Assembly (NCBI GenBank): GCA_918026815.1
Contig: CAKJVC010000061.1
Location: forward strand, 806,001 to 870,000
Length of the DNA: 64,000 nt
Direction of reading: 5' to 3'
Origin: Chalara sp. BL73
Taxonomy: Eukaryota; Ascomycota; Leotiomycetes; Helotiales
Shown here: positions 1 through 13,290 of the stretch, piece after piece
How positions within the stretch are numbered: the first letter of the stretch is position 1
How the letters are laid out: every line of letters starts with the position of its first letter
Position numbers and translations under genes: made by a program
Notes under the pieces: generated by a model
Told to the model about the DNA's origin: nothing
Seen by the model: only the letters and a program-made list of their open reading frames with translations
Database searches by the model: none

Positions 1-803
1 GCTAAAGCCACAAAAGGTTGATTCTTTAGTTAATTTCGGCCATCACGTCAAATTCTAGTAGGTAAGTTCAAATGATAGTTTGCAACAGACTAGTCGTCGA
101 AAAGTTGTCTTTAAGTCAAGTTGGGATTTTTGACTAAATGCTTGAAACCCTTGTCCGATGTTCTAAGGGGTGCTCTTAGCCCACCCACCTGATATCTCGG
201 ATGGTTCAATACCGGATTAAAGCTTATTTGAATCCGGTGCGACCGTGTTTCGTCTAAAAGCCTATGATAATGCCCCTATTTTCAGGGGCAGGGTAAATTC
301 GCTAAGTGGTGGGGTATGCTGGAATTCCGCATCTGTCCTCTAACGTTTTGTGCTTCCCTTTTGAATTCGAGTTGAACATGAAATATTCATATTTGATACT
401 TTATGGGAATACTGTTTATTAATGCTCAACTGCTTGCAGACTTTCTTTCCTGGGGTAGATGAACTCTAATATCACTTAATCAGCGGGACCAAACTCAGGC
501 TAATCATCCACTTAAGAGTAGGTCGGCAATATCTAAGGTGTCTACCACAATGCGAATATGTTTGGATCTAGGGTTGCAGCGGTAGAGGAACTAGATTGAA
601 TATGTTACTTGTGTACTCGGATTTGATGAGTCTTTCTTTGGTAGAGATCGTTTTGTTATGGATATCGTCTAGACAACCTCTGTCAAACGAGGAATACCTT
701 CAACCGCCTCTCTTTCTCGTTGATTGGTATTACAGCAAATCACATGTCGGGAGGTAGATATTGAGAGGGGTTTCAGATTTCTTAACTGAGAAACTCAATT
801 ATA
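1..803. other. No gene seen
   Basis: AT-rich sequence with frequent stops in all frames. I see no coding region, splice-linked exons or obvious repeat here. Confidence 0.5.
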
Positions 804-1109
804 TCACAACTCCCAACTTTTCATGACGTCTTTACTTGTCAAAGCGGGGTCATTCTCCTTCTCTGCCCAATAGGTCTCGAACTGATCCTTCTTCCGTCTC
901 AGGAATTTCTCCTTCACAGAAAGTGTCGCCGTGTTCAACACCGCCTCGCCTAAGCCCTCTTTATAGAGAACCTCCCAGTAGATTTGGTCGACGTCGAAGC
1001 TGCTCCTCGACGCAAGGTCAAACCAGAAACGCTCGCTACCTACGACTCCCGCATTCGAGTCGAGAGGGGCGGTTCCCCAGCTGGCTGAGCCGGCAATAAC
1101 GCCCTGCAT
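804..1109 (-). CDS. Hypothetical 101-codon ORF, possibly a terminal exon
   Basis: An open frame of 101 residues on the minus strand, in a locally GC-richer patch. The product is hydrophilic with no signal peptide or membrane segment. The second half is rich in Lys, Glu and Asp (VKEKFLRRKKDQFETYW) and could form a helix. I do not recognise the family. It may be the last exon of a longer gene, because the first residues read more like an interior segment than a start, but no upstream exon with compatible splice sites could be fixed. An opposing frame is also open over much of the same DNA, so coding status is uncertain. Confidence 0.3.
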   Translation of the reverse strand: MQGVIAGSASWGTAPLDSNAGVVGSERFWFDLASRSSFDVDQIYWEVLYKEGLGEAVLNTATLSVKEKFLRRKKDQFETYWAEKENDPALTSKDVMKSWEL

Positions 1110-2886
1110 GATCTAGATCTGGAGCGAGCCTAAATTAGACGCCGCTTATTTTATGGTATATCGGTGGGGTTTCCCTACTAAATGGAGCCATAATCGGTTG
1201 CTCCTAAAACAGGTGAGTCTGGACGTGAACTTGGATCGCCCACGGCGCCTTTTTAGGATGTACGTGAGGGCCTAAACCGGACAGGTGGCCAAGGAGGAGT
1301 CTTGATGATCACTGCCAGCGGCCGTTCTATTCAAAGGATTGATACAGGTCAGGCGATCGCTGTTTAGAATTGGCTATAGGAGATGGGGAGACTTGCAGGA
1401 CATACAGGTCTCCCACCGTGCTTTATCACAAGCCTTGGCAAAGTTCTATCATGACACCAAATCTATAGCGAAAGCGGTCGCGCGTCATTACAGCTTTACA
1501 AATACCCGTAGTGCAGCAACCACATACCGGACTACCAAGCTTCTATCAATTCAACAATTTTGTACGACCGACACCCCTCCTAGCCACACCTGTGATAATC
1601 ATCAGGCTCCAGATAGAGGGTGAGGGACACTTTAGCCCACCACACTGCGCATTTTGTTTTGACTATAGAGTCACAGAAGTTCAGCTTTGAGTGGTTTGAA
1701 AGTCTAACCGGCTGGGGAAGTTATCGCCGCCAATCCGAATTACGAGTCTTCCTCCTACTGGCAGTACCGAAACCTAAAGCAGTGAGCATAATAAGACATA
1801 ACGAGTGCGATTTGAATATGTTAAGCATTTAATCGGCAGGCAATTTGCGAGGGCAAGAGAATCGGATAGAAACATGAAAGAGCTCATCATATTCATCACG
1901 GATCCGACATGGCAGTCACAAGCTGGTATTCAAGGTATACCTATATCCTTCCCATTGCTTTGATTGCTTAAAAAACGTACACATGTTTAACCCCCGTAGA
2001 CAATTTAGTATTGGTATACTCCTTTGAGGCCCAAGGGTCGAGGCGGCCAGCATTTATAGCTCCAAGCATTAATATCGTTCAATAAAAGTGCGCGTGGCTT
2101 CAAGCTGGGATGTTTGAGCATAAATTTGATATTTGAATGTCGAAGACAATCATTATATTCTATTGGTACACATTCTCTATGATTTACGCTCACTACCGTC
2201 CTCACTGTCCAACACCTTCTTCAGGTCGGCATAAATATCCGCTCTCCATAATCGCTTCAGCCGAGCTAACTGTGCGTCCTGCATCTTGTCACGGTTACTA
2301 CGTCATTATCTCGGATAGGTTTTCCTATTCAGGACTAGTGGCACGGGTTCCCTATGCTTAACATAGTTGACGATTCTCTCAAGCTCTACAGGATTTAGAT
2401 TCGTGACAGACAAGGTAATACTAAAACAGGGAACTCAAAATATGTATTAAATACCGGACTTATATTTTACAACATTATTTTATAAGCAGCTGCTGAGATA
2501 TTATCTTGTATATTTCGTGATTTTTGGCGAGAAATGAGGTGGCTACTCGCCTGTGAATCTACGTTAGGCGTTCATTCTCATTACTTCGTGGCGCTTCGCA
2601 GGCTCAACAAGGCTTTCTCCGCTAGTGAGCGTGACGTGGCAACTATTGAGCCTCGCCATAACGATATATTTGATTCGGTCTTGTCAGTGGCGATGCATTC
2701 TTCTATATAAGATCAATTCGCTGTATCGCAAATATAAGAGAATAGGCGCGCCTTCAATACTTCGCCGATCTCTGGTGGATCATCACTTCCTGCGTTCTTT
2801 GCTCTCTTTGCACTAAATGCAAGCCTTATCTTCTCCATCTTTTGGCCAAGACAAGCTCTTCAATTATTCCTTTTCCTGGCTTTCCA
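1110..2886. other. No supported gene
   Basis: Several short open frames occur (1339-1623, 1620-1832, 2137-2361 plus; 2005-2205 minus), but they have low-complexity or random-looking composition and no recognisable motif. The 3' end is the upstream region of the membrane-protein gene that begins at 2887. Confidence 0.45.
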
Positions 2887-4874
2887 ATGTCTTCGAAATA
2901 CGTTTACCAATATGTGTGGCGGGATTATAGCCTCCCAGCGCACCGGAGCTTAGTATTAACACTCAAAGACCATGAGGCCATAGCCTTTCTAGCTCTGGTG
3001 ACCACCCTCGTTGCATATACCCAAAGCAGAGTTTGGCATATTTTATCCCCCTGGTTTACCCAACTCACAGCGGGCAATATACAACTTCCAGTTCCGGACG
3101 AGCCATCTGTGTCACAAAGTAAGGCTATTGCGATTCTTTATAAAAGTTTGTTTTCACGAAAGAGAAGCGCGACAGACTCAATGAGAAAGACTTCTCCATG
3201 GATTGGAGCACTCGCCATAGCAAATATCACCTGCTTTCTCATCCTTGGTATATTACTTCCGTGGACTTTGTCTGGGGGACTGGAGACTCCGGTGGTTCAA
3301 TCGGGAGGGACGGACTTATGTGACGGGCTCGAAGATAGTTTCCAATCCTTCGCAAATAGTGCTCGTCTAGCAGATCTCTTATATAAGCAACATTGGCAGA
3401 AACTCCCATGGCAACTAACCGAACTGATCCCAATAAAGGAGCAGACGGGATCTTCAAGGATCGGCCGCCTCTCCAAATTTCGCGACAAGAAACATGCCCG
3501 TTTCCAGGAGATGTCTGCGATAATAACACGCAGCCACTTCGTTTGGCACATAGGAATCTTACCCTTCGTCAATTTGGAGTGAATTCGAACTTGAAGATTT
3601 TCATGAGCCGCCAGCTCACATGCTCACCTCTTCAAATGGCTAGCTTTCTAAATTTCTCTTCCGATCATTGTTCGTTGAGCTTTTCTGATGGAGTTGCATC
3701 TGACAGTGCGAACTACAATCATGGTACCACCCTCTTTTCATGCAATGGGCCGAACTGGCTATCGAGTCAATTATCAGGTCGAATCGCCGCATTCGAAAAC
3801 GGACCTTACCAGTTAGATGTATGGCCAAGGGTTAGCTGGTCAAGTACCAATAATGATCGCGTTCGTTTGCAGTGGCAGATCCACCAAGATTTGCAGAGAG
3901 AAGATGGAAATGTTTTTGTAGTAGGGTACAGAGCTGGCAGAAGCTACTACGACTATCCTATCGATGATCCATTTTTCTCAGCACACGATCGCGATGAGAT
4001 GCAAAATCGCCAAGCCTACCTTCCTGATTACGAAGTTACCGGCATTGGCTGTGTAGAGCAATATCAGTTTTGTGGACAATTTCCCAAGATGCTTTGTACT
4101 TCATGGATAGGAAACAGAGGCTGGGCAATGACCTGGCTTGCTCTCGCAGCCGTCGCATTCGACATGGAAAATGGCGGCAACTCTGCCTCGGACGTGTTGC
4201 CTATGTATACCTACTTTGACCACCTGAATTCTGTGCAACTATACATGTCTGGACGTCGAGGGGTCCAGGCGCTGGTGTCTTCTCAATATCGAGCAGGAGA
4301 GCAAATCTCATATGTTGATGCAAAAGAACAATGGATCATGGAAGTAAAAGCCTGGTTCGAAACGTCATTTTTGCAAGCGCGATATGGAATATTTAATTTG
4401 CTCGAACGCGATAGCGCCTCACAGATAATCCCAGACAACCCTGTGTTCGAAAAAGATATAACCAAATATATATGCAACCGCGTTGTATTTTTTGACAGCA
4501 GCTATACCAATATCGACTTTGTACAATTTTGTATTACTTTATTTTGCCTTGCCCTCCTCTGCTTGCTTAGTATTGGAAAGGAGGTTAAAGTGGGAGCCGT
4601 GCAATTTGGGTCTTTCTGCCAGTCTAAGTTAACACAAACAGTTTCGTCTTGCTGGCGCAATACACAATTGTTGGTGTTCCGTTGGCCGGCCGCAAAACGA
4701 TCACACTCAAGGACATATGTCACCAACGCATTTTGGAGTCCGTCGAATAGTCGTCGCTTGGATTTACAGGAAGTAGAGCTGGGTGCCTGTAATCTGGCGG
4801 CATACTCGGTGGCTGAGACTGGCATCCTTGGTAATGTAACGGTACCCCCAAGCGCTGCAGGGCTGTGTCAGTGA
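2887..4874 (+). CDS. Fungal multipass membrane protein with Cys-containing ectodomain, frameshifted
   Basis: Two long overlapping frames make one protein of about 660 residues. The first frame, from the ATG at 2887, carries N-terminal membrane segments (around residues 38-52 and 115-135). The second frame continues to 4874 with an extracellular-type region containing a CPFPGDVC motif and several further Cys, and a C-terminal membrane span (FVQFCITLFCLALLCLL) near 4520-4570. The order matches a large uncharacterised family of filamentous-fungal membrane proteins in which a CPF...C motif and a later TCxPL motif are typical; both are here. The frames do not join by any plausible intron: a one-base loss near 3385-3395 is the simplest explanation. 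Function is unknown. It could be a recent pseudogene or an assembly error. Confidence 0.6.
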
Positions 4875-6510
4875 GGCATACAGAATTGGGGCTAAGGTTG
4901 TAAAACTGTAGTAATGCAGCTATTTAAAATTTCATCGCAATCTGGCTATAAATTAGTATATAAGGGTCCCTCGCACCCGCCATTAGCTTTACATTACACT
5001 ATACATTATAATTAGAATACAGTCAACTACGTATGATTTCCGTTGTAGAGAGTGTAGTGCAAAATTTTCACGACCCTTGCTACTACTTGCTCTCTCAGGG
5101 GGCTACTGCGAGGTGGCCCATAGAAAAGTCGTCGGTACATCCTGCTACAGAGAGAAATAGTGGATGTTCACAGGCTCACTCTTCATCCCTACGCCTGCGA
5201 CAGGCTGTGGCGTACTGAGGCTATCTATGAAATAGGTTCTCTACAAAACCAAGTGCCTGCTCCAAAAATAAATTGCAGTTGCAAAGAAAAGAAAGCAGGT
5301 AGAGATTTTTGAAAATATAATGTCAAAAGATTCGGATCCTCTTCATAATTGTCACGGCGCGTCAGTCCTAGGCCTGAGGCTGGTAGGTTCGCCTACAAAG
5401 AGAGCCTAGAGAGGCACGTGGCCCAAGGACCAAGCGTTGGTGGTTCATGAATCGGCTTATATAAGTAGACTAAGGGGCTAAGTTAGTACTATAGATATTA
5501 GATTATCCGTAACGCTCCTAATAAGCCCATATTCTATCGAAATGATACCCTTGCAGATTCTTCAATTGATTCTCTTGCTAAGAGATTCACTTTCTGGCAG
5601 TCCCCCTAACCGTGTTACCTAATACTTCATTAATGAGTGTAGTGGTTATGACTGTGTCCTAGAACACCTGTGCCAGGACCAATCCCGTCCTAGAACTAAC
5701 AGTCTCTCAGCTTCGTGAGTGCCTCAGCATATGGTTCGTGGCAGTTTGTTGAGTCTTTGCTAAGCGTATTTGCTTCAAATTATATCCATATCTCTAACTT
5801 ATAGTACGTAGTATAGTCTAGGCAAAATATGCTTTAATTCGAATTCGATTCAATCTAGTAGTAGTCCTCGCGTTCCGATTAAAAGTTCGTGAGATAAATA
5901 ATAATAGAAAAGAAGGCTCAGGACTATTAAGAATGCGTTGGAAGTACATTTGCGGTTATGGAATGTCAGTAATCTATTGCAAAAGCTTTGAATACTTTCA
6001 AGCTTAAAAGAGCTCAAACATAAAACCCTAAGAGGAGTTTCTGTCAGCTCTAGCATTTTCTGATGTAAGCAATTGGCAATTTGGCTTGTTTTGCTCCAAT
6101 ATTAGCATTTTGATTGATGTTACTATAGGCTAGAGCCCCCTGGCTGAGAGTTTCTTGGCCATATCCACTTTGACCCAGTTTTTCCTTTTATTCAGGGGGA
6201 TAGCACTATATGGCCAGTGCTCTGCCGGCAGTGTATGGGCAGGAACCAATACAACTCCTCTAAACAAATGGGCCCAAGGGTCCCTAAGACATCACAAGCA
6301 TGATGCAGGTGAGAACCCCGCCCTCATTTCAATTTGAATGTGATTTCAACTACAGCTCGTCCGTGAGATCCGTGTTCCAAAAGATCGAGATGCCAGGGAC
6401 CGGTAAGCAAGGGTAGGTTTTTTTCTGTTTCTTTCCTTGGTTCTCTTCCCCCTCACTCCTTTCCATCAGGTCTCTTTCCCCCGCCTTTGGAGGAATGCCT
6501 AGACAAAACG
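4875..6510. other. No gene seen
   Basis: AT-rich intergenic sequence. Short frames at 5033, 5850 and 6155 have no recognisable features. A pyrimidine-rich tract at about 6418-6480 lies just upstream of the FAD-oxidase start and is a plausible core promoter region. Confidence 0.5.
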
Positions 6511-8328
6511 ATGGAGCTCAAAATCGTCGCCGCCGCCCTGCCTGTGCTGTTAATTGCATCTGCAACTCCCGCTCCGTCGGTCCCATTGAACGACTTGCTG
6601 TCGAACCCAGCCAACTTTGGATTTGGAAGTTTAAGTAGAGATGTAAAGGCGCAGGTTGAGAAGTTGAGTGGGCTGGATAACTGTCAGAACGCTGTGAGTA
6701 CCTCCACCAAAGTAATTGATTGTACGAGGACTTTGGAAATTTATATTTGCTGACTCAATTGTACGGAATAGTGCTCCCTCCTTTCCATCCTGGTTCCCGC
6801 CAAAGTCTCCATCTCTACATCCCCCAACTACCAGGGCATTCCGTACTGGTCAGTCCAGCAATCCGAAGTAACGCCCGCATGCCGAATCGACGTTACATGT
6901 GCGGAAGATATTTCTACCTCTGTGAAGGTCTCCAAGCTCACACAATGTCCATTTGCTGTCAAAAGCGGAGGGCATGCAGCATTCGCAGGCGGCTCAAGTA
7001 TCCAGAACGGTATCTTGATAAACCTGGCGAAGCTTAATGAGGTCACCTTGAGCAATGACCGCAAGACAACGCGTGTTGGTCCGGGCAACAGCTGGTATGA
7101 TGTGTATCAGGTTCTGGACCCCCTTGGTGTCTCAGTTGTAGGTGGCCGTGAAGCAGGTATTGGTACAGGCGGGCTTACCCTTGGTGGTGAGTAATTTTAT
7201 GCCCTTGCGGAAAATTTCCTAACTGGGAAACAGGTGGTATATCGTACTTTGCAGGCCGCTTTGGCTGGGCGTGCGACAACGTCCGAAACTACGAAGTCAT
7301 CCTCGCAGATGGACAGATCGTCAACGCCTCTCCAACCTCATATCCCGATCTATACTGGGCTCTGCGCGGAGGATCGGGTGTGAACTTTGGCCTAGTATCC
7401 AGATTCGACCTCGCCACATTCGAGCAAGGTCTACTCTGGGCCGGAAGTAGATTTTACGACTTTTCTCAGAACGCTTCACTTGCCGAAACATTCTCAAAGT
7501 TCGTTGCAGATGCACCAACGGATGATTTCGCGCATCTTTATATCGCCTTCGGATATGTAGCCCAGTTAGGAGGCTTTGTAGGTGTTTCTGGACCTGCATA
7601 TGGGAAACCAGTTGCGGATGCACCTATCTTTGCGGACTTGAACAAGATTCCCAGCTTGGTTGATGCGACGGGCTTCAATAATATGAGCGGTTTATCGGCA
7701 GCGCTAAACCAGACTACCTTTGCGAGGCAAACGTGAGTGTCATTACCCGGATGCACAACCTCTTGATAGAAATATGCGCCTATTGCTAACTCGTTTCAAC
7801 CAGATTCAAGACTGTGACATTGAAAGACGACCCAGTTCTCCTCAAAGAAATCATCAAGATCTTCACAGAAGAAGCTAGCACCGTACTTGATGTCCCAGGA
7901 CTGGCGCCATTCTTCGCTTTCCAGCCACTCTCAACTAATATCATCGATAAGATGTCTAAGAATGGCGGTAATGCCCTGGGACTATCTGTGGCTGATGGGC
8001 CACTTACGAGTAGGTCACACCCCATTTACTGTCCCGCAATACTATGCTGATTGCTTGTGCAGTAATGAATCTTAATTGGGGATGGACAAATGCTACCGAT
8101 GACACTAGAGTCTTCAATACGATCAACAGATTCATATCTCGAAGCTTTGACTTGGCAAAAAGCATGGGCCGAGACAATGACTTTATTTACATGAACTATG
8201 CCAGCCAGGACCAAGATGTGTATGCAGGTTACGGCAAGGCGAATGTGGACCGGTTGAAGGCTATACAGAACAAATATGATCCCCAGGGCGTGTTTAAGAA
8301 TCTGCAGCTGGGCTACTTCAAGTTGTGA
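6511..8328 (+). CDS. Secreted FAD-linked oxidoreductase (PCMH / berberine-bridge type)
   Basis: Five exons, 6511-6693, 6772-7186, 7234-7732, 7804-8009 and 8063-8328, join in consistent phase to a 522-residue protein. Residues 1-22 are a signal peptide (MELKIVAAALPVLLIASATPAP). The FAD-binding PCMH domain follows, with the PFAVKSGGH motif whose His is the usual covalent flavin attachment site, then the GGISYFAGRFGWACDNV segment. The C-terminus carries the BBE signature (VYAGYGKANVDRL, then YDPQGVF). Enzymes of this family oxidise sugars, alcohols or secondary metabolites outside the cell or in the secretory pathway, releasing hydrogen peroxide; the substrate here cannot be read. No neighbouring biosynthetic gene is seen, so it is probably a stand-alone enzyme. 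The start was chosen for the signal peptide; an upstream in-frame start at 6487 would add eight residues before it. Length is normal for the family. Confidence 0.9.
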
Positions 8329-9767
8329 TTAATAAATTAATGTAAGGAGGCAGATGAGTAGCTAGACTTGTCTTATCCCTTGAAATACTGCTATGTCAGG
8401 ATCATACTGGCTGTTTTGATGTACTTGAAATGCGTTCCTTTTGCTCGGTTTACATGTAGCATCTACCATGAAGAACTTGTGGGATGAAAGTTTAGTATCA
8501 GACAATGATCTTTGGGCACTCATATCAACCCTTTACAAAGGATAACAAAATGTTTAGGGTTGACATTTGGGGTAGAAAATGAGAGGGTAAAATAATGGCG
8601 ATATGCTGTTTTTAATTCCATGTCTTTGAACAAGAAGGGTTTAGAGGCTGAAGAAGGCATGAGGCATACGCGTTGATATCACATATTGTTTGTATCAATA
8701 CTTCTAGTATAGATTAGTTACTGAATGGGGGATGGGTCATGTGACTCTGGGGTGAGGCATATCCTTATCCCTTGATTCAACCCAACAGGCAACTACGTAG
8801 CAACTACGTGGTGCTGCCACGGGTAGAGTGATCCCACACATATTGTTGCTGATAGTTGGGGGTTATGACGAAGTTCTGGCCTGCTGGCTAAAAATTGGTG
8901 GCTGTTATTCCTGGCACTTCACCTAAACCTGGAACAGTTGTGCAACGCCATAACATGTTAATTAGTGTCCAACCCCACGATTTTGAGCCGCAAACATACC
9001 ACCCACAAATATCTCGCCCATACACATGTTTGCCCACAAATGTTTTTGTCATAGACTTGTTATATATATACGTCGGCCAAACACATGTCGTCTATAAAAG
9101 CATGTCCATGGAAGGTACTAGACAACACTAGTTTAATGCCGTCTTTAACTTATATAATACGTCTTTGCATGCGATGTTTGTACTCGAGAACTGCTCTATT
9201 TGTCAATTATTTGTCTGCCTCTCGAGCATCTCCGCATTTTGTGCCCCTTAACTGGTTGTTCTTGTGAGTGGAGGCGGGTATAGTACAACATGCATCAAGT
9301 AGTAAGCAATTACTGAGTTAGCTGCATTGTACCCAAGGCTAAACATCTAATAGTTGAAATCGAGACCATTTGAGACTTGTTTGATTTTCAGGGTCCCATG
9401 AGGATCCTGGTAAGTTCTCTGCGGAATTATGTTGTAACTTGCGCCAATGAAGGGACTTATTACTCTAATTCAAAGTGTCAACCTAATATCCTCACAAATA
9501 TCCATCTTCAGAAAGATGGTACCGAAATGTACGAAACTAATAGTCCTGAAGCTTGCAGGCAAAAAATATAACTTGTGTCTTCCTCTATCTAACCTTCATA
9601 TTTCCATCAGGAGGCACAGCAGCCGTTGGGAGGTCTCAGACACCTCCATTCAGCCCAATGAGACAAATGGCGAAATCGAGCCTTTCTAAAAGTAGCAGTC
9701 TTTAAGGAAACAATTAAGGTACGAGTCCCCCAGGTGTCTTCTCAGCAGGCCGCAAGTTTTTTTTTTT
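8329..9767. other. No gene seen
   Basis: AT-rich 3' flank of the oxidase gene and intergenic DNA. Frames at 8895, 9085, 9377 and 9447 are short and featureless. A run of T occurs at about 9759-9769. Confidence 0.5.
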
Positions 9768-10022
9768 TTAATTTGGGCTCGTTTTTGAAAGATGCAGGAC
9801 CAAATTCCTAACCGCTCCTATCGGTTGGGAAATTTGATACCTCTTCTTCTCCAAACTACCCAGCAGCTCCATGTCCCCCAACCAGTCTCCCACTATCTCA
9901 ACATGCTTGCTCACAAATGCCGTTGCGTGCTTGAAACGGTGGGTATCCCGCAGTGCTACCGACCACTGTATTTTAATTTTCCTCAGACACGTCGATCTTG
10001 CCGTCCCGGCTGCAGTGGTCAT
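9768..10022 (-). CDS. Hypothetical 84-codon ORF, possible gene fragment
   Basis: A short minus-strand frame with balanced, protein-like composition (for example HRFKHATAFVSKHVEIVGDW followed by LGDMELLGSLEKKRY). I do not recognise the family, and no flanking exons could be joined. It may be a relic of a degraded gene. The opposite strand is also partly open. Confidence 0.25.
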   Translation of the reverse strand: MTTAAGTARSTCLRKIKIQWSVALRDTHRFKHATAFVSKHVEIVGDWLGDMELLGSLEKKRYQISQPIGAVRNLVLHLSKTSPN

Positions 10023-12023
10023 CGGTGACGAGCAGGAGACGCGGCTCAGGAATTGTAGCGGTAGTCCTATAGACGCAGTTATGTTAGTGATATATTACCA
10101 GCCTTTTTTCCTGTTGGAGCGGGCTTTGAACTTTGCGGAGCCTTTGTAGATGAGTTCTTTCTCTTTTGGCTGGATGCCGAGATGGGCCTGGGCTTTGTAG
10201 CTTCATCTTGACAGTAGCTTTGGTCTTTTGAGGATGATGATGATCCTAGAAAGGTGTCGGTATTTCAGTTACTCGTCACTTCCGTCGCTATTCCGACGCC
10301 AGCGTTTTCGTTTGTGTTGGCATTGTTTGGCAGGGAGGAATATCGTTGGCGTAAGTTGGTTTAGTGTCTGTAACAGGAGGAGTTGGACTGTGGTGGGCTT
10401 CTCCAAGGCGTAACAGAGTAAGAATCACCTGGCTGTTGGTTGGAGCCCTGCGGAAGATGTTAATGAGGACACATCAGAGGATCGTGTGTATTAAGATAGA
10501 AGAGACCTGCCTTTTTAGCCCGAGTATCTTCATACAGTAAAGAAACTTTATATTCAGCAATTTCAGGCTTCGCGGGATAATATGATTACGAAACAGACCA
10601 AAGCCTGTGCCAGCATTCTAACACTTTCAAGTAGTCACTACTTAGTGACACGCCCCCAATTATCAACAATCTCTCCTACGGCATGCGGAATAGCCTTAAT
10701 AGCAGGTTTGATGACCCCTGACTTTACTTTTTCCCACAGCAACCCCTCCATCGGCTTCTGAGTCATGTCTTTTCCAGCATGATCTGTAGCATGGCCGGTG
10801 CTGATCCAACTTCCTTGACTGACTTAACGCGGTCTCTCATTACACGCTCTCACTTGACAAGAACCACTTAAGAAGTGCATAGCACTCTCTAACAAGGCTA
10901 AGTACCCTTTTTGGATAATCAAAGCCTTCGCTGGCATATAGCGGTCTCTACTGCCTTAGACACAAGCAGAGTTGCCTCAGCCACACTGAGGTAAATGAAA
11001 ATACGGTGGAAACCATAACGGTGCCCTGAGTCACGAAGTCACGTGGTGCCGTGACAAAACCTGATCGCTGGTACAGGCGCTCCAATAATAACCAAGCAGG
11101 CCGAGGTTTCCTACGGCGTAGGAGATCGTAATCAACAAAATAGTTAGGAATTTGGTGCCTGACCGTGAACGTATTTGACTGGTTCTTCCCGCCACAAAAC
11201 CTTTGTGCAGGTAGTTGGAAACACATGCAAGAGGGAAAGCTCAAATTAATGAGATGGCCTTTCCCAGCCTAAGTTGGGATTCAGGACTAAATTCCGCACA
11301 TCGCAGAGGTGGATAAGGTCTACCATTATATCCTTCTATCTTTTCCTTCCCGAAGAGTATTTGTGATAGCGTGATGGAAATTCAACTACGTACTCCGCTG
11401 GCTACGGGACAAGCGCTCAGCCCAATACCTCGAAGATCACCCTGTTATAAAAAGTGACACGGCCAAAGTCGTTTCCCACTCCCGCCCTGACACCTTCCAA
11501 TCCTGCGACGCCTAGCGAGCCTGCCCGAATGATCTGCACGAGAATCCCTCCGGAGAGGCTCACGATTAGAGTCTACTAGCCGTACAACAAGAACTTATGG
11601 ATGGAAGGCAGTCCTACACATCTATCGAACACGCAGACGATTCGGGAAGTGAGCAGGTGATGGGCAGTTCTCGGCATTGGGCAAATCTCGAAGCTCCGCC
11701 TCCAGCTGAGCACGGGTGATGACATCAGTGAAAGGCACAAATCATGTTTCAGGTACTCCCTATAGTACAACTTGAAATCTACGAGATGGAGAGGAATGCC
11801 GTAGTGTCAGGCGCTGGACTTGATTTGTGGAATGCTGAGATCCGAGTAACGGTTGATGCGGGCCTCCCAAGTGCCGGTTCCTGAACTCCCACTACTTGTA
11901 CACGCCAAAGGAGAGTCAGGAGGTGGCAGCCCTTCGCCTATTGCTGTATGCTTGCTTCCCTCTCTAAGTCAACGAATCCGAGCAGAAACCTCAAGATACT
12001 ATTACGTCCTGGTATGACTCTAC
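10023..12023. other. No supported gene
   Basis: Only short frames (10228 plus; 10948-11244 and 11576-11770 minus). The 10948-11244 frame is somewhat protein-like but has no recognisable motif or joinable exon. Confidence 0.4.
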
Positions 12024-13290
12024 TCAGTTATTCCGGATACCTTGGGCAAAACCATTGAAAGTGTAATCGACCAGACAAGGGAAATGTTTACGAAGAAAAG
12101 CCCTTCCAACAGGAAGACAGGCGCAGACAATAGCGATATGCATCTCTATCATCCTAAAATTTGATTAGACAAATCTTCCGTAACTGTGGTACAAAGTCGA
12201 AATATACTAACCACCATATTCCATTGCGCACATATGTCCACGTAATGTCTGGATTGGGATCCATATCCACTGTTGTCTTCAACCTAATGATGCTGATGAC
12301 TATAACACTGTTCTGCAAATCAGCATATTATACCTCCAAACTTATTTGAGTTGGGCTTACAATCCTCCCGTCATCAATACTAAAACCAACCCAATTTTTT
12401 CCCATTTGGGGAGCTCGACCTTTCCTAGCGTGAATATAGGCAGAAGTAGAACAACGATATCTGTAGATATATTCATTACACCAGAAAATATATTAATTTT
12501 TGACCAATCAATGCATGAACCGTGGGTAATACTTAGATCCCAAAATTTTTCAAGTGGCCAGCAAGCAAACAGCCATGCAAACGAACCGATCAGACTATAC
12601 AAAACTACTACTACGATAGTAACATAAATGGACCTTGTGGGCTTCTGCGGCAAAGACCGTAGAAAGAGGACTAAGATTGACACCTTGCTAAACATGATCG
12701 AAAGGCCGTAGAATGTTACGCATATTGCGGCGAACTAACAACTTTTGTTAGCTAATTTGTTTCATATATAAATTATAGAGGACTGTAGGGGATCATTTCT
12801 TACTTTAAGAAAATTGCCATTAAATGTGGAGAAGGGGACATCCCATAAATGGAGTCCCAACCCATAGCGAATGACTATGTATGATTAGCCTAGATGCGCT
12901 TGGCGTACGATGGACATACGTAGAATTTTCACACTAGATGATGCGCAAGCTAAAAGCTACGGCAACAAATACTTAGATAACTACATGTACAAGGTTATAC
13001 AGAACCAACCCATGCGATAACGACCATATCTATTAAAATTAAGATATACTTATAGTATTTGTGCTAAGATCGAAATACTTACAATCGTCAATTCCCACTG
13101 AGCGCAAAATAAAGCCTGTTGTATAAAGCCGCAGAGTCACAAACAGCGTCGAAACAAGGGGTAAGACGATGTTCGTAGTCAAGGGGATATGTTGAAGAGA
13201 CGGTGGGTTAATGGAATTTGGTGAGACTCCCGGTGGCGGAGGGACCACTCCAACGAAATCCTCTCGCAGCAAGAGGCGGGAAGAAGGCAT
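12024..13290 (-). CDS. PTH11-like integral membrane protein (fungal rhodopsin-like family)
   Basis: Six exons on the minus strand (13290-13083, 13029-13006, 12874-12804, 12734-12361, 12307-12212, 12153-12024) join in phase to about 300 residues. Diagnostic segments appear in family order: an early membrane span then GIDDYMVV, RYGLGLHLWDV, a long span with IMFSKVSILVLFLR, then GGFVIVISIIRL, and the last span with IEMHIAIVCACLP followed by GRAFLRK. These match the fungal family of seven-span proteins related to PTH11, proposed to sense surface or chemical cues in the plasma membrane. The protein is shorter than the usual 350-400 residues. The 24-bp second exon has a weak donor (GTTCTG), and the loop between DDY and RYGLG is short, so a small exon may be missed or lost there. 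The other exon junctions are well supported. Confidence 0.75.

Noticed and set aside
10948..11244. Possible cytochrome P450 fragment on the minus strand
   Set aside because: A vague resemblance only; no heme-binding Cys motif, ExxR motif or neighbouring exon could be found.
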